In this document: one piece after another, positions 6,288 through 13,471 of the stretch | How positions within the stretch are numbered: position 1 is the stretch's first letter | How the letters are laid out: every line of letters begins with the position of its first letter | Source of the DNA: Clostridiales bacterium | Lineage (GTDB): Bacteria; Bacillota; Clostridia; WRLR01 | DNA length: 16,340 nucleotides | Reading direction: 5' to 3' | NCBI GenBank assembly: GCA_031287655.1 | Contig: JAITSR010000007.1 | Location: 1-16,340, forward strand | The notes under the pieces: generated by a model | Databases searched by the model: none | What the model was told of the DNA's origin: nothing | Seen by the model: only the letters and a program-made list of their open reading frames with translations | Program-made: the position numbers and the translations under genes

Positions 6288-7270
6288 GGCAAAAACGCAT
6301 TCGTCATGCAGTCATCTGCCGTGACAGATTTTGTTATCAGCCCGTTTTCTGTCATAAACTCGGTGTACCCTTCCCAAACAGAGGCCTTCATCTCGCCCCA
6401 GCGCGGCGCGTCTGCGATGTACTGCGCGGCTAAGTAGTTCTGTGATTCTACCAGCATATCAAGTTCGTATTCCGGCGTAGCCTTTGACAGTATTTTCGCA
6501 GCGTCTTCAGGATTTGCGATCGCATAGTCATACCCACGCTTTGTCGCCGCCAAAAAAGTCTTCACCATGTCCGGCCTGTCTTTGAGTGTGACCTCGGACG
6601 CGATAACGACCGGCGTGTAATAGTCAAGCCGAGCGTCAAATTTGGCAAGGTCGATGTAGTTCACGTCAATTCCCGCACGCGCCGATAGTATGCCATCCCA
6701 AGCCCGGTAAAACCACATAATATCGACGTTTTCAGAGAGTGCTGCGTATCCGCCTGCGCCAACGACATATTTAAGCGAGTCGGGATCAGCTCCGTCCGCG
6801 CGCATCATCGCGCGCAGAACCGCCTCCTCGGCGGGCGAACCCCATCCGGCGTAGGTCTTACCCGCGAAATCGCGCGGGCGCGTGATATTCTTCGGCGCGT
6901 AGGCCGCGAACGCGGACGTGTTATGCTGGATGATTGCGGCGACGGCGCGGATCGGCATCGGCTCCTCTCTTGCCCGTGCATAGGTCACATCCTCTTGATA
7001 GGAAATGCCGAAGTCCCCGTTGCCGGTGGCAATCAGCGTAGTAACGGTGTTATCCGCCGGTTCGATGATGGTGACATCAAGCCCCGCGTCGGTGAAATAC
7101 CCCATGTCACGCGCGACGTAAAACCCGGTGTGATTCGTATTCGGCAGATAGTCGAGCACGAGTGTCACGGCGGCAAGAGACGGCGGCGTGTCTGCCGGGG
7201 TGTTGGATTTTGCACATGCGGCGAGTGTGAGTGCGAGAATCAAGGTCAAGACCATTGCGCTTTTTTTCAT
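6284..7270 (-). CDS. thiY: THI5/NMT1-like substrate-binding lipoprotein (ThiY-type)
   Basis: This 328-residue lipoprotein captures substrate for the neighbouring ABC importer. The signal peptide has a hydrophobic stretch and lipobox LTLAAC with Cys19. The mature protein opens LVLDYLPNTNHTGFYVARD, a hallmark of the NMT1/THI5 branch that includes ThiY, which binds formylated aminopyrimidine precursors of thiamine. GDFGISYQEDVTYAR and IMWFYRAWDGI further support this branch. A GAGG SD lies 9 nt before the ATG at 7270. The gene follows the permease stop by 25 nt and overlaps the ATPase start by 4 nt. Related families bind taurine, sulfonates, nitrate or riboflavin (RibY), so the thiamine-pyrimidine role is likely but not proved. 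No TPP riboswitch was found upstream. Confidence 0.82.
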   Translation of the reverse strand: MKKSAMVLTLILALTLAACAKSNTPADTPPSLAAVTLVLDYLPNTNHTGFYVARDMGYFTDAGLDVTIIEPADNTVTTLIATGNGDFGISYQEDVTYARAREEPMPIRAVAAIIQHNTSAFAAYAPKNITRPRDFAGKTYAGWGSPAEEAVLRAMMRADGADPDSLKYVVGAGGYAALSENVDIMWFYRAWDGILSARAGIDVNYIDLAKFDARLDYYTPVVIASEVTLKDRPDMVKTFLAATKRGYDYAIANPEDAAKILSKATPEYELDMLVESQNYLAAQYIADAPRWGEMKASVWEGYTEFMTENGLITKSVTADDCMTNAFLP

Positions 7271-7295
7271 TTACTTATCCTCTTTAGAAGTAGAG

Positions 7296-8042
7296 TTAAT
7301 ATCGGATACAAATTCGTTGCAGTACCCGCACTAGTCCGTTGAGCAAGAGTGATAGCACTGCGATAACGAGTACGCACGCCAGAACCGAGTCGATCCGGTA
7401 TGCATTCTTGACCCGAAGCATGTAAAATCCCAAGCCGCTGTCACTTGACAGCCATTCCCCGACGACCGCGCCCGTCACACTGTATGTAACTGCCACGCGG
7501 AGGCTGGAAAAGAACGACGGCATCGCCGCCGGTAATTTACACAGAACGTAAAGTCGAAGCGGTTTTGCCCCAAACGAGCGCAACAGGTTCATCAGACGCG
7601 CGTCAGTCCGCGCCATTCCGTCTGACACGCCCACTGCCACAGGAAAGAAGCACATCAAGGCGACGCAAATCACTTTAGGCGTGAGACCGAATCCAAAATA
7701 GATAATGAATAACGGCGCGAGAATAATGATCGGGATGGTCTGGCTCGCGATGAGCAGAGGATACGCAGCTCGTCGGAAACTTGGCAGCGCGTCCATCAGC
7801 ACTGCGAGCAGCACGCCCCCCACGATAGCGAAAGCCAAACCGAATCCTGTTTCGCCGAGCGTCACGAGTCCATGTTTTGCCAGCGCCGAAAAGTCCCGCC
7901 CCAACGCCGCGGCGATCGCGGAAGGCGCCGGCAGCACATAGGACGGCATATCCATAGCCCGCACCAGCGCTTCCCACAAGACAAACACACCGATAATCAC
8001 GAATATGGGCGGCAAAATTCTCGATGTATGCAAGTCTCTCAT
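7296..8042 (-). CDS. thiX: ABC transporter permease, ThiX/SsuC type
   Basis: This BPD-type inner-membrane permease forms the channel of the THI5-like importer. With the ATG at 8042 it has 248 residues and about six hydrophobic segments, the first being ILPPIFVIIGVFVLWEALV. A cytoplasmic EAA-like loop around LLRSFGAKPLRLYVLCKLP contacts the ATPase; the conserved Gly is present and EAA is changed. The start is uncertain. The frame extends to a TTG at 8081, but that codon lies in a leader hairpin without SD. ATG 8042 has GGGAG directly abutting it, and a TTG at 8030 would be at better spacing from that SD. It is the first gene of the permease-lipoprotein-ATPase-TatD operon, read from the promoter at 8123-8151. 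Confidence 0.82.
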   Translation of the reverse strand: MRDLHTSRILPPIFVIIGVFVLWEALVRAMDMPSYVLPAPSAIAAALGRDFSALAKHGLVTLGETGFGLAFAIVGGVLLAVLMDALPSFRRAAYPLLIASQTIPIIILAPLFIIYFGFGLTPKVICVALMCFFPVAVGVSDGMARTDARLMNLLRSFGAKPLRLYVLCKLPAAMPSFFSSLRVAVTYSVTGAVVGEWLSSDSGLGFYMLRVKNAYRIDSVLACVLVIAVLSLLLNGLVRVLQRICIRY

Positions 8043-8078
8043 CTCCCAAAATGATTCAAATCCAAATGAAAGCTTAAC

Positions 8079-8108
8079 CAAGCTACTCAGATGTTGGAAA
8101 ATAGCTTG
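8079..8108 (-). other. Leader hairpin of the ThiXYZ-type operon
   Basis: CAAGCTA (8079-8085) and TAGCTTG (8102-8108) form a perfect 7-bp inverted repeat with a 16-nt loop in the 5' leader, between the predicted transcription start (near 8116) and the permease gene. No conserved riboswitch core accompanies it. It covers the upstream TTG start candidate, which argues for a start further in. Confidence 0.35.
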
Positions 8109-8122
8109 TGAATCTTTGAAGC

Positions 8123-8151
8123 AGCATAATACAGATTTATTACAGTGTCAA
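8123..8151 (-). promoter_or_regulatory. Sigma-A promoter for the ThiXYZ-TatD operon
   Basis: On the minus strand TTGACA (8151-8146) and TATGCT (8128-8123) are separated by 17 nt. Transcription would start near 8116 and give a leader of about 75 nt. Its -35 faces the -35 of the divergent Liv promoter across 39 bp containing a 15-bp direct repeat. Confidence 0.7.
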
Positions 8152-8152
8152 G

Positions 8153-8182
8153 ATTCGGGCTTCCAAAATTCGGGTTTCCAAA
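8153..8182. repeat. 15-bp direct repeat between two divergent promoters
   Basis: ATTCGGG(C/T)TTCCAAA occurs twice back to back, at 8153-8167 and 8168-8182, with one transition between copies. It fills most of the gap between the two opposing -35 elements (8151 and 8191). This is where an activator or repressor controlling both operons would bind, but it may simply be one more of the window's local repeat arrays. Confidence 0.7.
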
Positions 8183-8190
8183 ATCTACTC

Positions 8191-8219
8191 TTGACATTTG
8201 GGGGTTCTGCTAGTATCCT
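8191..8219 (+). promoter_or_regulatory. Sigma-A promoter for the Liv importer / dehydrogenase operon
   Basis: TTGACA (8191-8196) and TATCCT (8214-8219) are separated by exactly 17 nt. Transcription would start near 8226, leaving a leader of about 270 nt before the lipoprotein gene. That leader contains a terminator-like hairpin (8287-8328) and a tetranucleotide array (8347-8466). No other convincing promoter is seen before the ten downstream genes. Confidence 0.7.
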
Positions 8220-8286
8220 AAGTGCATATTTGTTCGCAAGGTTGGTTGGCATATGCTCGCTGCGACCGTTTTTATGAACAGAACGA

Positions 8287-8328
8287 CAAGGGTGTCGCTG
8301 AATGTCTCGGTGACGCCTTTGTTTTGTT
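8287..8328 (+). terminator. Terminator-like hairpin (possible attenuator) in the Liv operon leader
   Basis: Bases 8287-8299 can pair with 8309-8321 over 13 positions, including several G-U pairs, with a 9-nt loop, followed by TTTTGTTT (8322-8329). Its place about 60 nt after the predicted start and about 170 nt before the first gene is that expected of a transcription attenuator. No T-box signature or known riboswitch core was found. A short open frame from 8253 (MLAATVFMNRTTRVSLNVSV) crosses the hairpin but lacks a good SD. Confidence 0.45.
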
Positions 8329-8346
8329 TGTCGCAGGGCGTGTGCC

Positions 8347-8466
8347 GACCGACAGGCGGGCGGACAGGCAGATGGGCAAACGAGCGGATAGGCAGGCAGA
8401 TGAGTAGACAGGTAGGCAGGCGGACGGTTGAACAGGCGGATGGTTGAACAGGCGGACAGACAGGCG
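8347..8466 (+). repeat. Array of 30 tetranucleotides with RRYR skeleton in the Liv leader
   Basis: Read in steps of four from 8347, 27 of 30 units fit RRYR (GACA, GGCG, GGCA, GATG, GATA, GGTA and so on). Exceptions are the first unit (GACC) and two GTTG units. No step is out of phase over 120 nt. Within it a 16-nt unit, CGGA(C/T)GGTTGAACAGG, is repeated at 8421-8436 and 8437-8452. The reverse-strand frame through it is compositional only. The array ends about 20 nt before the lipoprotein SD. Confidence 0.8.
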
Positions 8467-8499
8467 GCGGAAGATTGAGTTCCCGAGGGAGGAATGTTT

Positions 8500-9657
8500 G
8501 TGAAAAAAGTTAAATTCGCATCCTTAAAAGGCGTAAAATTGGCTTCATTGGCCATGGCATGTCTTGTCGCCGCGACGGCGGTCGCGGGCTGCAGCGGCGG
8601 ATCGGACAAAATCAAGATCGGCCTCGTAGCCCCTCTGACCGGGGACAGCGGCGTCATGGGCGAGAGCCAGCGGCGCGGCTATGAAATGGCGATGGGCGAG
8701 ATCAACGCCGCGGGCGGGGTCAACGGGAAAACCTTGGAGCTTCTCACATACGACGATCAGGGCGACCCGCAAAAGGCGGCCTCCGGCGCGCAGAAGTTCG
8801 CGGACGACAAGAGCGTGCTCGCGATCGGCGGCTCGTGCAATTCCTCGTCCACGCTCGCGATGATCCCGATCATCGACGCGGGCAAACTGCCCGACCTCGT
8901 CGTCAGTTCCAGTTCCGCCGCGCTGACGGGCGCGAGCGAGTATTTTTTCCGTATGTCGGTGCAGGACGCCGCCGTCGGACCTCTGATGGCGGACGCGCTC
9001 CTTGGCATGGGCAAGAAAAACGTCGTGGTGCTCTACCCGAACAACGACTATGGGAAAGGCCTGAACGAGTCCATTTCCGCGCGCATGACGGAGCAGGGCG
9101 GCCAGATTTTGAGCAGCCTCACCTATCAGGCGACCGATCAGGATTTTACGGCCCAGCTGACCACGGTCAGAAATTTGTTTCCCGACGCGATCGCGCTGGC
9201 GGGCACGCCGACGGATTCCGGGCTCTTGATCAAACAGATCCGGCAGATGGGCATCCAAGTCCCCCTGATCGGCGGGACGGGCCTCTACAACGCGAAAACC
9301 ATTGAGATATGCGGCGACGCGTCGGAGGATCTGATCGTGATCGGCGTATACGTCGCGAGCAACCCCGACCCCAAGGTGCGGGAGCTCGTCGATAAATACG
9401 TCGCAAAATACAATCAGGAGCCGGACGGCTTTGCCGCGCTGGCCTACGACCAGATGTATGTGATCGCCGAAGCGGCCAAGAGCGCGATGTCCGAGGGCGG
9501 CGGGGCCGTCACGCGCGAAACGCTGGCCGCCGCGCTGAAAAAAACGGCCTACGACGGCGTGACGGGCGACGTGTCGTTCAACGAGGTCAACGACTGGGTG
9601 CGCCCCTATCTGACGCTGACCGTCAAGGACGGCTCGTTTGTGATGTTTGAAGGATAA
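8500..9657 (+). CDS. Branched-chain/amino-acid ABC transporter substrate-binding lipoprotein (LivJ/LivK family)
   Basis: This type I periplasmic-binding-fold lipoprotein captures an amino acid or related compound for the Liv-type importer encoded downstream. From the GTG at 8500 it has 385 residues. The signal peptide is basic (MKKVKFASLKGVK), followed by a hydrophobic stretch and lipobox AVAGC with Cys31. IKIGLVAPLTGDSGVMG and INAAGGVNGKTLELLTYDD are the classic LivJ/LivK opening; LYPNNDYGKGL and the C-terminal FAALAYDQMYVIAEA are also typical. GTG 8500 is preferred because GAGGGAGG lies 7 nt upstream. ATG 8494 is in frame but only 1-2 nt from that SD. Ligand identity cannot be read off; the dehydrogenase genes in the same operon suggest an imino acid, opine-like or N-substituted amino acid. 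Confidence 0.9.
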   Translation: MKKVKFASLKGVKLASLAMACLVAATAVAGCSGGSDKIKIGLVAPLTGDSGVMGESQRRGYEMAMGEINAAGGVNGKTLELLTYDDQGDPQKAASGAQKFADDKSVLAIGGSCNSSSTLAMIPIIDAGKLPDLVVSSSSAALTGASEYFFRMSVQDAAVGPLMADALLGMGKKNVVVLYPNNDYGKGLNESISARMTEQGGQILSSLTYQATDQDFTAQLTTVRNLFPDAIALAGTPTDSGLLIKQIRQMGIQVPLIGGTGLYNAKTIEICGDASEDLIVIGVYVASNPDPKVRELVDKYVAKYNQEPDGFAALAYDQMYVIAEAAKSAMSEGGGAVTRETLAAALKKTAYDGVTGDVSFNEVNDWVRPYLTLTVKDGSFVMFEG

Positions 9658-9684
9658 GCGAAAACGGCTACACGGAGGTTTCTG

Positions 9685-10581
9685 TTGGAATTTGTGCAGC
9701 AAGTCGTGAACGGCCTTGCGCAGGGGGGCATTTACTCGCTGATCGCGATCGGTTGGACGACGGTCTACGGCGTCGTCGGCGTTATGAACTGGACGCATGG
9801 CGAGGTATATATGTTGGGCGGGTTCAGCGGTTTTTTTCTCTTTACCCGCTTAAAACTCCCGTTTCTGCCGGGCCTGCTCATCGCGATGGCGGTCGGGAGC
9901 GCGCTTGCGATGGCCATTGATCAGTTCGGCTACAAGCCGCTGCGAAAAATCGGGATGCCGCGCATGGCGGGCTTTATCACGGCGCTCGGGCTGTCCACGC
10001 TGCTGCGGTATTCGGCCACGGCGGGCTTTTCGCCCGACCCGCAGGCATACCCCGGCGACCTGCTCGACTACAGAATGATCACGCTGTTCCGCGCGGGCGG
10101 CAGGGAGATCACCGTCAGTTCCCTGCATCTGTTCATCTTTTTGGGGACGCTCGCGATCATGCTGGCCCTCGAACTGTTCATTCGCAGGACGCTGACCGGC
10201 AAGGCCATGCTCGCGGCTTCGCAGGACATGTCGACTTTGGAGCTGATGGGCGCGGACCCCGAAAAGCTGATCAAGATAACCTTCGCGATCAGCGGGGCGC
10301 TCGGCGCGGCGGCGGGGGTGTTTGTCGGGACCATTTACGCGATCAATACGATGATGGGCTCGCTGGCGGGGCTGAAGGGCTGGTCGGTGGCGATCCTAGG
10401 CGGCGTCGGCAACATGACCGGCTCGATGCTGGGCGGCCTGCTGCTGGGCATTGCGGAGAGCCTGACCGCCGGCTTCATTTCGACCGGCTATAAGGACGCG
10501 ATCGGCTTTATAATCATGATTTTGGTGCTTTTGATCAAGCCGACCGGGTTGATGGGCTACAGCACCGAGGAGAAAGTGTGA
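9685..10581 (+). CDS. livH: Liv-type ABC transporter permease LivH
   Basis: This 298-residue integral membrane subunit forms half of the Liv-type translocation channel. The start is TTG at 9685, with CGGAGG ideally placed 6 nt before it. Family hallmarks are VVNGLAQGGIYSLIAIGW (7-24), MNWTHGEVYMLGGF, and the C-terminal GGVGNMTGSMLGGLLLG followed by a last hydrophobic segment (IGFIIMILVLLIKPTGL). About eight membrane segments are visible. It follows the lipoprotein gene by 27 bp. Confidence 0.92.
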   Translation: MEFVQQVVNGLAQGGIYSLIAIGWTTVYGVVGVMNWTHGEVYMLGGFSGFFLFTRLKLPFLPGLLIAMAVGSALAMAIDQFGYKPLRKIGMPRMAGFITALGLSTLLRYSATAGFSPDPQAYPGDLLDYRMITLFRAGGREITVSSLHLFIFLGTLAIMLALELFIRRTLTGKAMLAASQDMSTLELMGADPEKLIKITFAISGALGAAAGVFVGTIYAINTMMGSLAGLKGWSVAILGGVGNMTGSMLGGLLLGIAESLTAGFISTGYKDAIGFIIMILVLLIKPTGLMGYSTEEKV

Positions 10582-10637
10582 TATTTTACTTTTTCACCGC
10601 TATTATTGTTTAACAAGAAAGGGATAGACCGTCAGCG

Positions 10638-11678
10638 ATGTGGAAATCCAGTCTCAAATATGTGATAGCGCGCCTTCCGCGCGGGAGCGGCGAATGGTTT
10701 TTTGGGTCTGGCGGTAGGGCCTCTTTTATCGGTTCGGCGGCCGCGCTGCTGCTCGTCTGCTTCATCGACGCGCCCTTCCCTTCCGTGACGATCGTCCCGC
10801 CGTATTATAAGCATATCCTGTTCAGCTGTCTGCTGTACGCGATCCTGACGCTGAGCCTGAATTTTGTCACGGGCTTTATCGGGCAGCTCTCCCTTGGGCA
10901 CGCGGCTTTTTTTGGGATCGGCGCGTATGTCACGGGCGCGCTGACAAAATACCTCGGTCTCAACTTTTGGCTGTCGATCCCGGCGGCGGCGGTTTTGGCC
11001 GCGGCGGTCGCCGTTCTTTTGGCCGCGGCGGCGCAGCGGGTCAAGGGCGCGTTCTTGGTCGTCGTCACCTATGGCTTCGGCGAGGTGCTGCGCTATATCG
11101 CGATCAACACCGACGGACTCGGCGGCTCCGCGGGGATGCCGGGGATCCGGCCCCCGAGCATTTTTGGCGTCCCGTTCAACCGGATCGGCCCCAGCGGCAA
11201 GGAGCCCTACATCCTTTTCGCGTTCGCGGTGGTGTCCCTGCTTTCCTTTTTTACATGGCGGATCGAAAAGTCCCGGACGGGCTACGCGCTCGCCGCAATC
11301 CGCGAGGATGAGATCGCGGCTGCCGCGATGGGTATCAATACAAGGTACTACAAAACGCTCGCGATCGTGATGAGCGCTTTTTTGTGCGGGATCGCCGGGA
11401 GCCTGCAAGCGGGCTACGCGAGCTTTGTCAGCCCGGAGCTGCTCTCGTCGACGCAGTCGATCCTGATTTTAACGATGGTGATCGTCGGGGGGCCGCGCAG
11501 CATTAAGGGCGCGATTTTGGGCGCGGCGCTGCTGACCGTCCTGCCGGAGTTTTTCCACTCGGTCAAGGATATGTTCGGCCTCGGCTTCGACCCGTGGATG
11601 ATCCTGTACGGCCTGATCCTGATCGTTTTGATGCGCGTCCGCCCGCAGGGCTTCTGGGGCAAGTCGGCCGTGTTTTGA
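10638..11678 (+). CDS. livM: Liv-type ABC transporter permease LivM
   Basis: This 346-residue second channel subunit pairs with LivH. It shows the LivM signature GFIGQLSLGHAAFFGIGAY (about 79-97), the cytoplasmic coupling loop REDEIAAAAMGIN, and a C-terminal VGGPRSIKGAILGA that corresponds to the usual GGxGSxxGxxxGA. Roughly nine to ten hydrophobic segments are present. The first 30 residues are an extra basic, Gly-rich tail before the first helix. AAAGGGA lies about 14 nt before the ATG, so the start is a little uncertain. The 56-bp gap from livH is AT-rich. The 108 bp to livG hold a small GC hairpin (11686-11691 with 11695-11700) but no gene. Confidence 0.9.
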   Translation: MWKSSLKYVIARLPRGSGEWFFGSGGRASFIGSAAALLLVCFIDAPFPSVTIVPPYYKHILFSCLLYAILTLSLNFVTGFIGQLSLGHAAFFGIGAYVTGALTKYLGLNFWLSIPAAAVLAAAVAVLLAAAAQRVKGAFLVVVTYGFGEVLRYIAINTDGLGGSAGMPGIRPPSIFGVPFNRIGPSGKEPYILFAFAVVSLLSFFTWRIEKSRTGYALAAIREDEIAAAAMGINTRYYKTLAIVMSAFLCGIAGSLQAGYASFVSPELLSSTQSILILTMVIVGGPRSIKGAILGAALLTVLPEFFHSVKDMFGLGFDPWMILYGLILIVLMRVRPQGFWGKSAVF

Positions 11679-11786
11679 GGGGAGGCGCTGCGGAGCAGCG
11701 AAACCGAATGAACGCGCCGGAACGGCGGGCGCCTGCCGCAAGGGAAAACGCCGTGTTTACGCGGCGCAAGGGGGATAGAATATACA

Positions 11787-12563
11787 ATGCAAAGTATGCT
11801 GCTGGAAACCAAAGCCGTGTCGAAATCCTTCGGCGGCCTGATGGCCAACTGTGAGATCGATTTTGGGATTTCCCACGGGGAGATCGTCGCGATCATCGGG
11901 CCGAACGGTTCCGGCAAGACGACTTTTTATAATCTGCTGACCGGCATTTCCCCAGCGACCTCGGGGCAGGTGCTGTTTAGCGGCGAAAACGTCACGAGGG
12001 CGAAGCCGGAGGTCATAGCGGCCCTCGGCATCTCCCGCACATTTCAAAATATCCGGCTGTTCGGCAGCCTGACCGCGGAGGAAAACATCGTGGCCGCGCG
12101 CCATTGCCGTCGGCGCACCGGTATGCTTGACGCGCTGTTCGGCACCTCGCGCGCCAAAAGAGAGGAAGCGCAAAATGAAAAAGTCGTCCGGGAGTGCCTG
12201 AATTTTGTCGGCATCTACGACAAGCGCGGCTGGCAGGCAAAGAACCTGCCCTACGGGATGCAGCGCCGCCTCGAGATCGCCCGGGCGATGGCGACCGAGC
12301 CGAGCCTTTTGCTGCTCGACGAGCCCGCCGCGGGAATGAACCCGAACGAAACCGACGAGCTGATGGGGATCATTCGCAGCCTAAAGCGCGCGAATTTCAC
12401 GATCGTGCTGATTGAACACGCAATGCGCCTTGTGATGAATATCGCCGAGCGCATCGTCGTGTTCGACCACGGTCAAAAAATCGCGGAAGGGCTGCCGGAC
12501 GACGTGCGCAACGACCCGACCGTGATTGAGGCGTATCTCGGAAAGGCGATTGGCGCGTATTGA
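11787..12563 (+). CDS. livG: Liv-type ABC transporter ATPase LivG
   Basis: This 258-residue nucleotide-binding subunit has Walker A GPNGSGKT (38-45), Q-loop Gln87 in RTFQNIRLF, the Liv-type signature LPYGMQRRLEIARA (154-167), Walker B LLLLDEP (174-180) and the switch His211. In most LivG proteins the signature is YGxQRRLE with Q or E at x; Met here is a mild change. The C-terminal segment IAEGLPDDVRNDPTVIEAYLG is characteristic of LivG. AAGGGGGA is about 11 nt before the ATG. Its TGA overlaps the open frame that runs into livF by 4 nt. Confidence 0.92.
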   Translation: MQSMLLETKAVSKSFGGLMANCEIDFGISHGEIVAIIGPNGSGKTTFYNLLTGISPATSGQVLFSGENVTRAKPEVIAALGISRTFQNIRLFGSLTAEENIVAARHCRRRTGMLDALFGTSRAKREEAQNEKVVRECLNFVGIYDKRGWQAKNLPYGMQRRLEIARAMATEPSLLLLDEPAAGMNPNETDELMGIIRSLKRANFTIVLIEHAMRLVMNIAERIVVFDHGQKIAEGLPDDVRNDPTVIEAYLGKAIGAY

Positions 12564-12718
12564 CAGAAATGAGAATGGCGGAAACGAAAATGGCAGAGAC
12601 AGAAATCGCAGGGGCTGCGATGGCGAAAACAGCAGAGACGGCGATGCCGGAGACAGAAATGGCGAAGGCGGCGATGCCGGAAACAAAAAAGGCGGAGACG
12701 GCGATGCCGGAGGCGGCG
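12560..12718 (+). repeat. In-frame 15-nt repeat array carrying ATG codons ahead of livF
   Basis: Between the livG stop and the true livF start lie about eight units of roughly 15 nt, typified by ATGGCGGAAACGAAA, ATGGCAGAGACAGAA and ATGCCGGAGGCGGCG; two units are lengthened to 24 and 30 nt. The frame stays open for 53 codons from a TTG at 12560 that overlaps the livG stop. If translated, it adds (M-A/P-E-T-E/K)-like pentapeptides to LivF. Most units combine a purine-rich SD-like stretch with an ATG at similar spacing, so initiation could occur at several units. The purine/pyrimidine skeleton RYR-NYR-RRR-RYR is largely kept. Confidence 0.78.
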
Positions 12719-13423
12719 ATGCTTGAGGTACACGGGCTGCATGTGTATTACGGCAATATTCACGCGCTCAAGGGTATTTCGATCCGCGTCCGCGAAGGCG
12801 AGATCGTTTCGCTGATCGGGGCGAACGGGGCGGGCAAGACCACGCTTTTGACCGCGATCATGAATCAGGTTCCGAGCGCGCAGGGGGGCGTAAACTTCAT
12901 GGGCCGTCCGACGGGCGGCATGACCCCGCCGACGATCGTGCAGAACGGCATGACGATGGTGCCGGAGGGCCGCCGGGTTTTCCCCCGCTGCTCGGTATAC
13001 GACAATCTGCTTCTGGGGGCGTATGCCCGAAAGGATAAAAAGAACGTCAAGCGGGACATTGAGGAAATATTCGAGTCCTATCCGCAGCTCGCGGAGCGCA
13101 AAAAGCAAATCGCGGGCACGCTTTCCGGCGGGGAGCAGCAGATGCTCGCGATCGGGCGGGCGCTGATGTCCAAGCCCCGGCTGATGCTGCTGGACGAGCC
13201 GTCGATGGGCCTTTCGCCGATGATTGTCGGGCAGGTGTTCGCGACGATCAAGAGGATCAACGGGGGCGGCACGACCGTCCTGTTGGTGGAGCAAAACGCG
13301 AATCAGGCCCTGCGAATCTCCGATCGGGGTTATGTGTTGGAAACCGGAAGCGTCGTGTTGGAGGACAGCTCCGAAAATCTGCTGCAAAACGAGCAGGTCA
13401 AAGAGGCGTACTTGGGTTCATAG
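12719..13423 (+). CDS. livF: Liv-type ABC transporter ATPase LivF
   Basis: This 234-residue partner ATPase of LivG has Walker A GANGAGKT (34-41), the LivF-typical MVPEGRRVFP (80-89), signature LSGGEQQMLAIGRAL (135-149), Walker B LMLLDEP (155-161) and the segment VLLVEQNANQAL (187-198), in which Gln192 replaces the switch His as usual in LivF. The start at 12719 is chosen because MLEVHGLHVYYG aligns with normal LivF N-termini, the length is exactly the family norm, and GGAGG sits 5 nt upstream. The frame is open back to 12560 through a repeat array, so longer N-terminal forms are possible. Confidence 0.9.
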   Translation: MLEVHGLHVYYGNIHALKGISIRVREGEIVSLIGANGAGKTTLLTAIMNQVPSAQGGVNFMGRPTGGMTPPTIVQNGMTMVPEGRRVFPRCSVYDNLLLGAYARKDKKNVKRDIEEIFESYPQLAERKKQIAGTLSGGEQQMLAIGRALMSKPRLMLLDEPSMGLSPMIVGQVFATIKRINGGGTTVLLVEQNANQALRISDRGYVLETGSVVLEDSSENLLQNEQVKEAYLGS

Positions 13424-13471
13424 TACAGTGTAAGCGCTTGACGGAGCGGAGCGACGAAATGAGGTTGTTTT

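Noticed and set aside
8043..8122. TPP riboswitch in the leader of the ThiXYZ-type operon
   Set aside because: The leader is only about 75 nt and lacks the conserved CUGAGA and ACCUGA-type cores. A CTGAG string near 8090 is not in the right context.
8347..8466. CRISPR array
   Set aside because: Units are 4-16 nt with no spacers and no cas genes nearby; this is a simple tandem array.
8545..9798. 417-codon antisense frame over the Liv binding-protein gene
   Set aside because: Its composition is His/Arg/Asp-rich shadow coding from a GC-rich gene. The plus-strand gene has clear family motifs and an SD.
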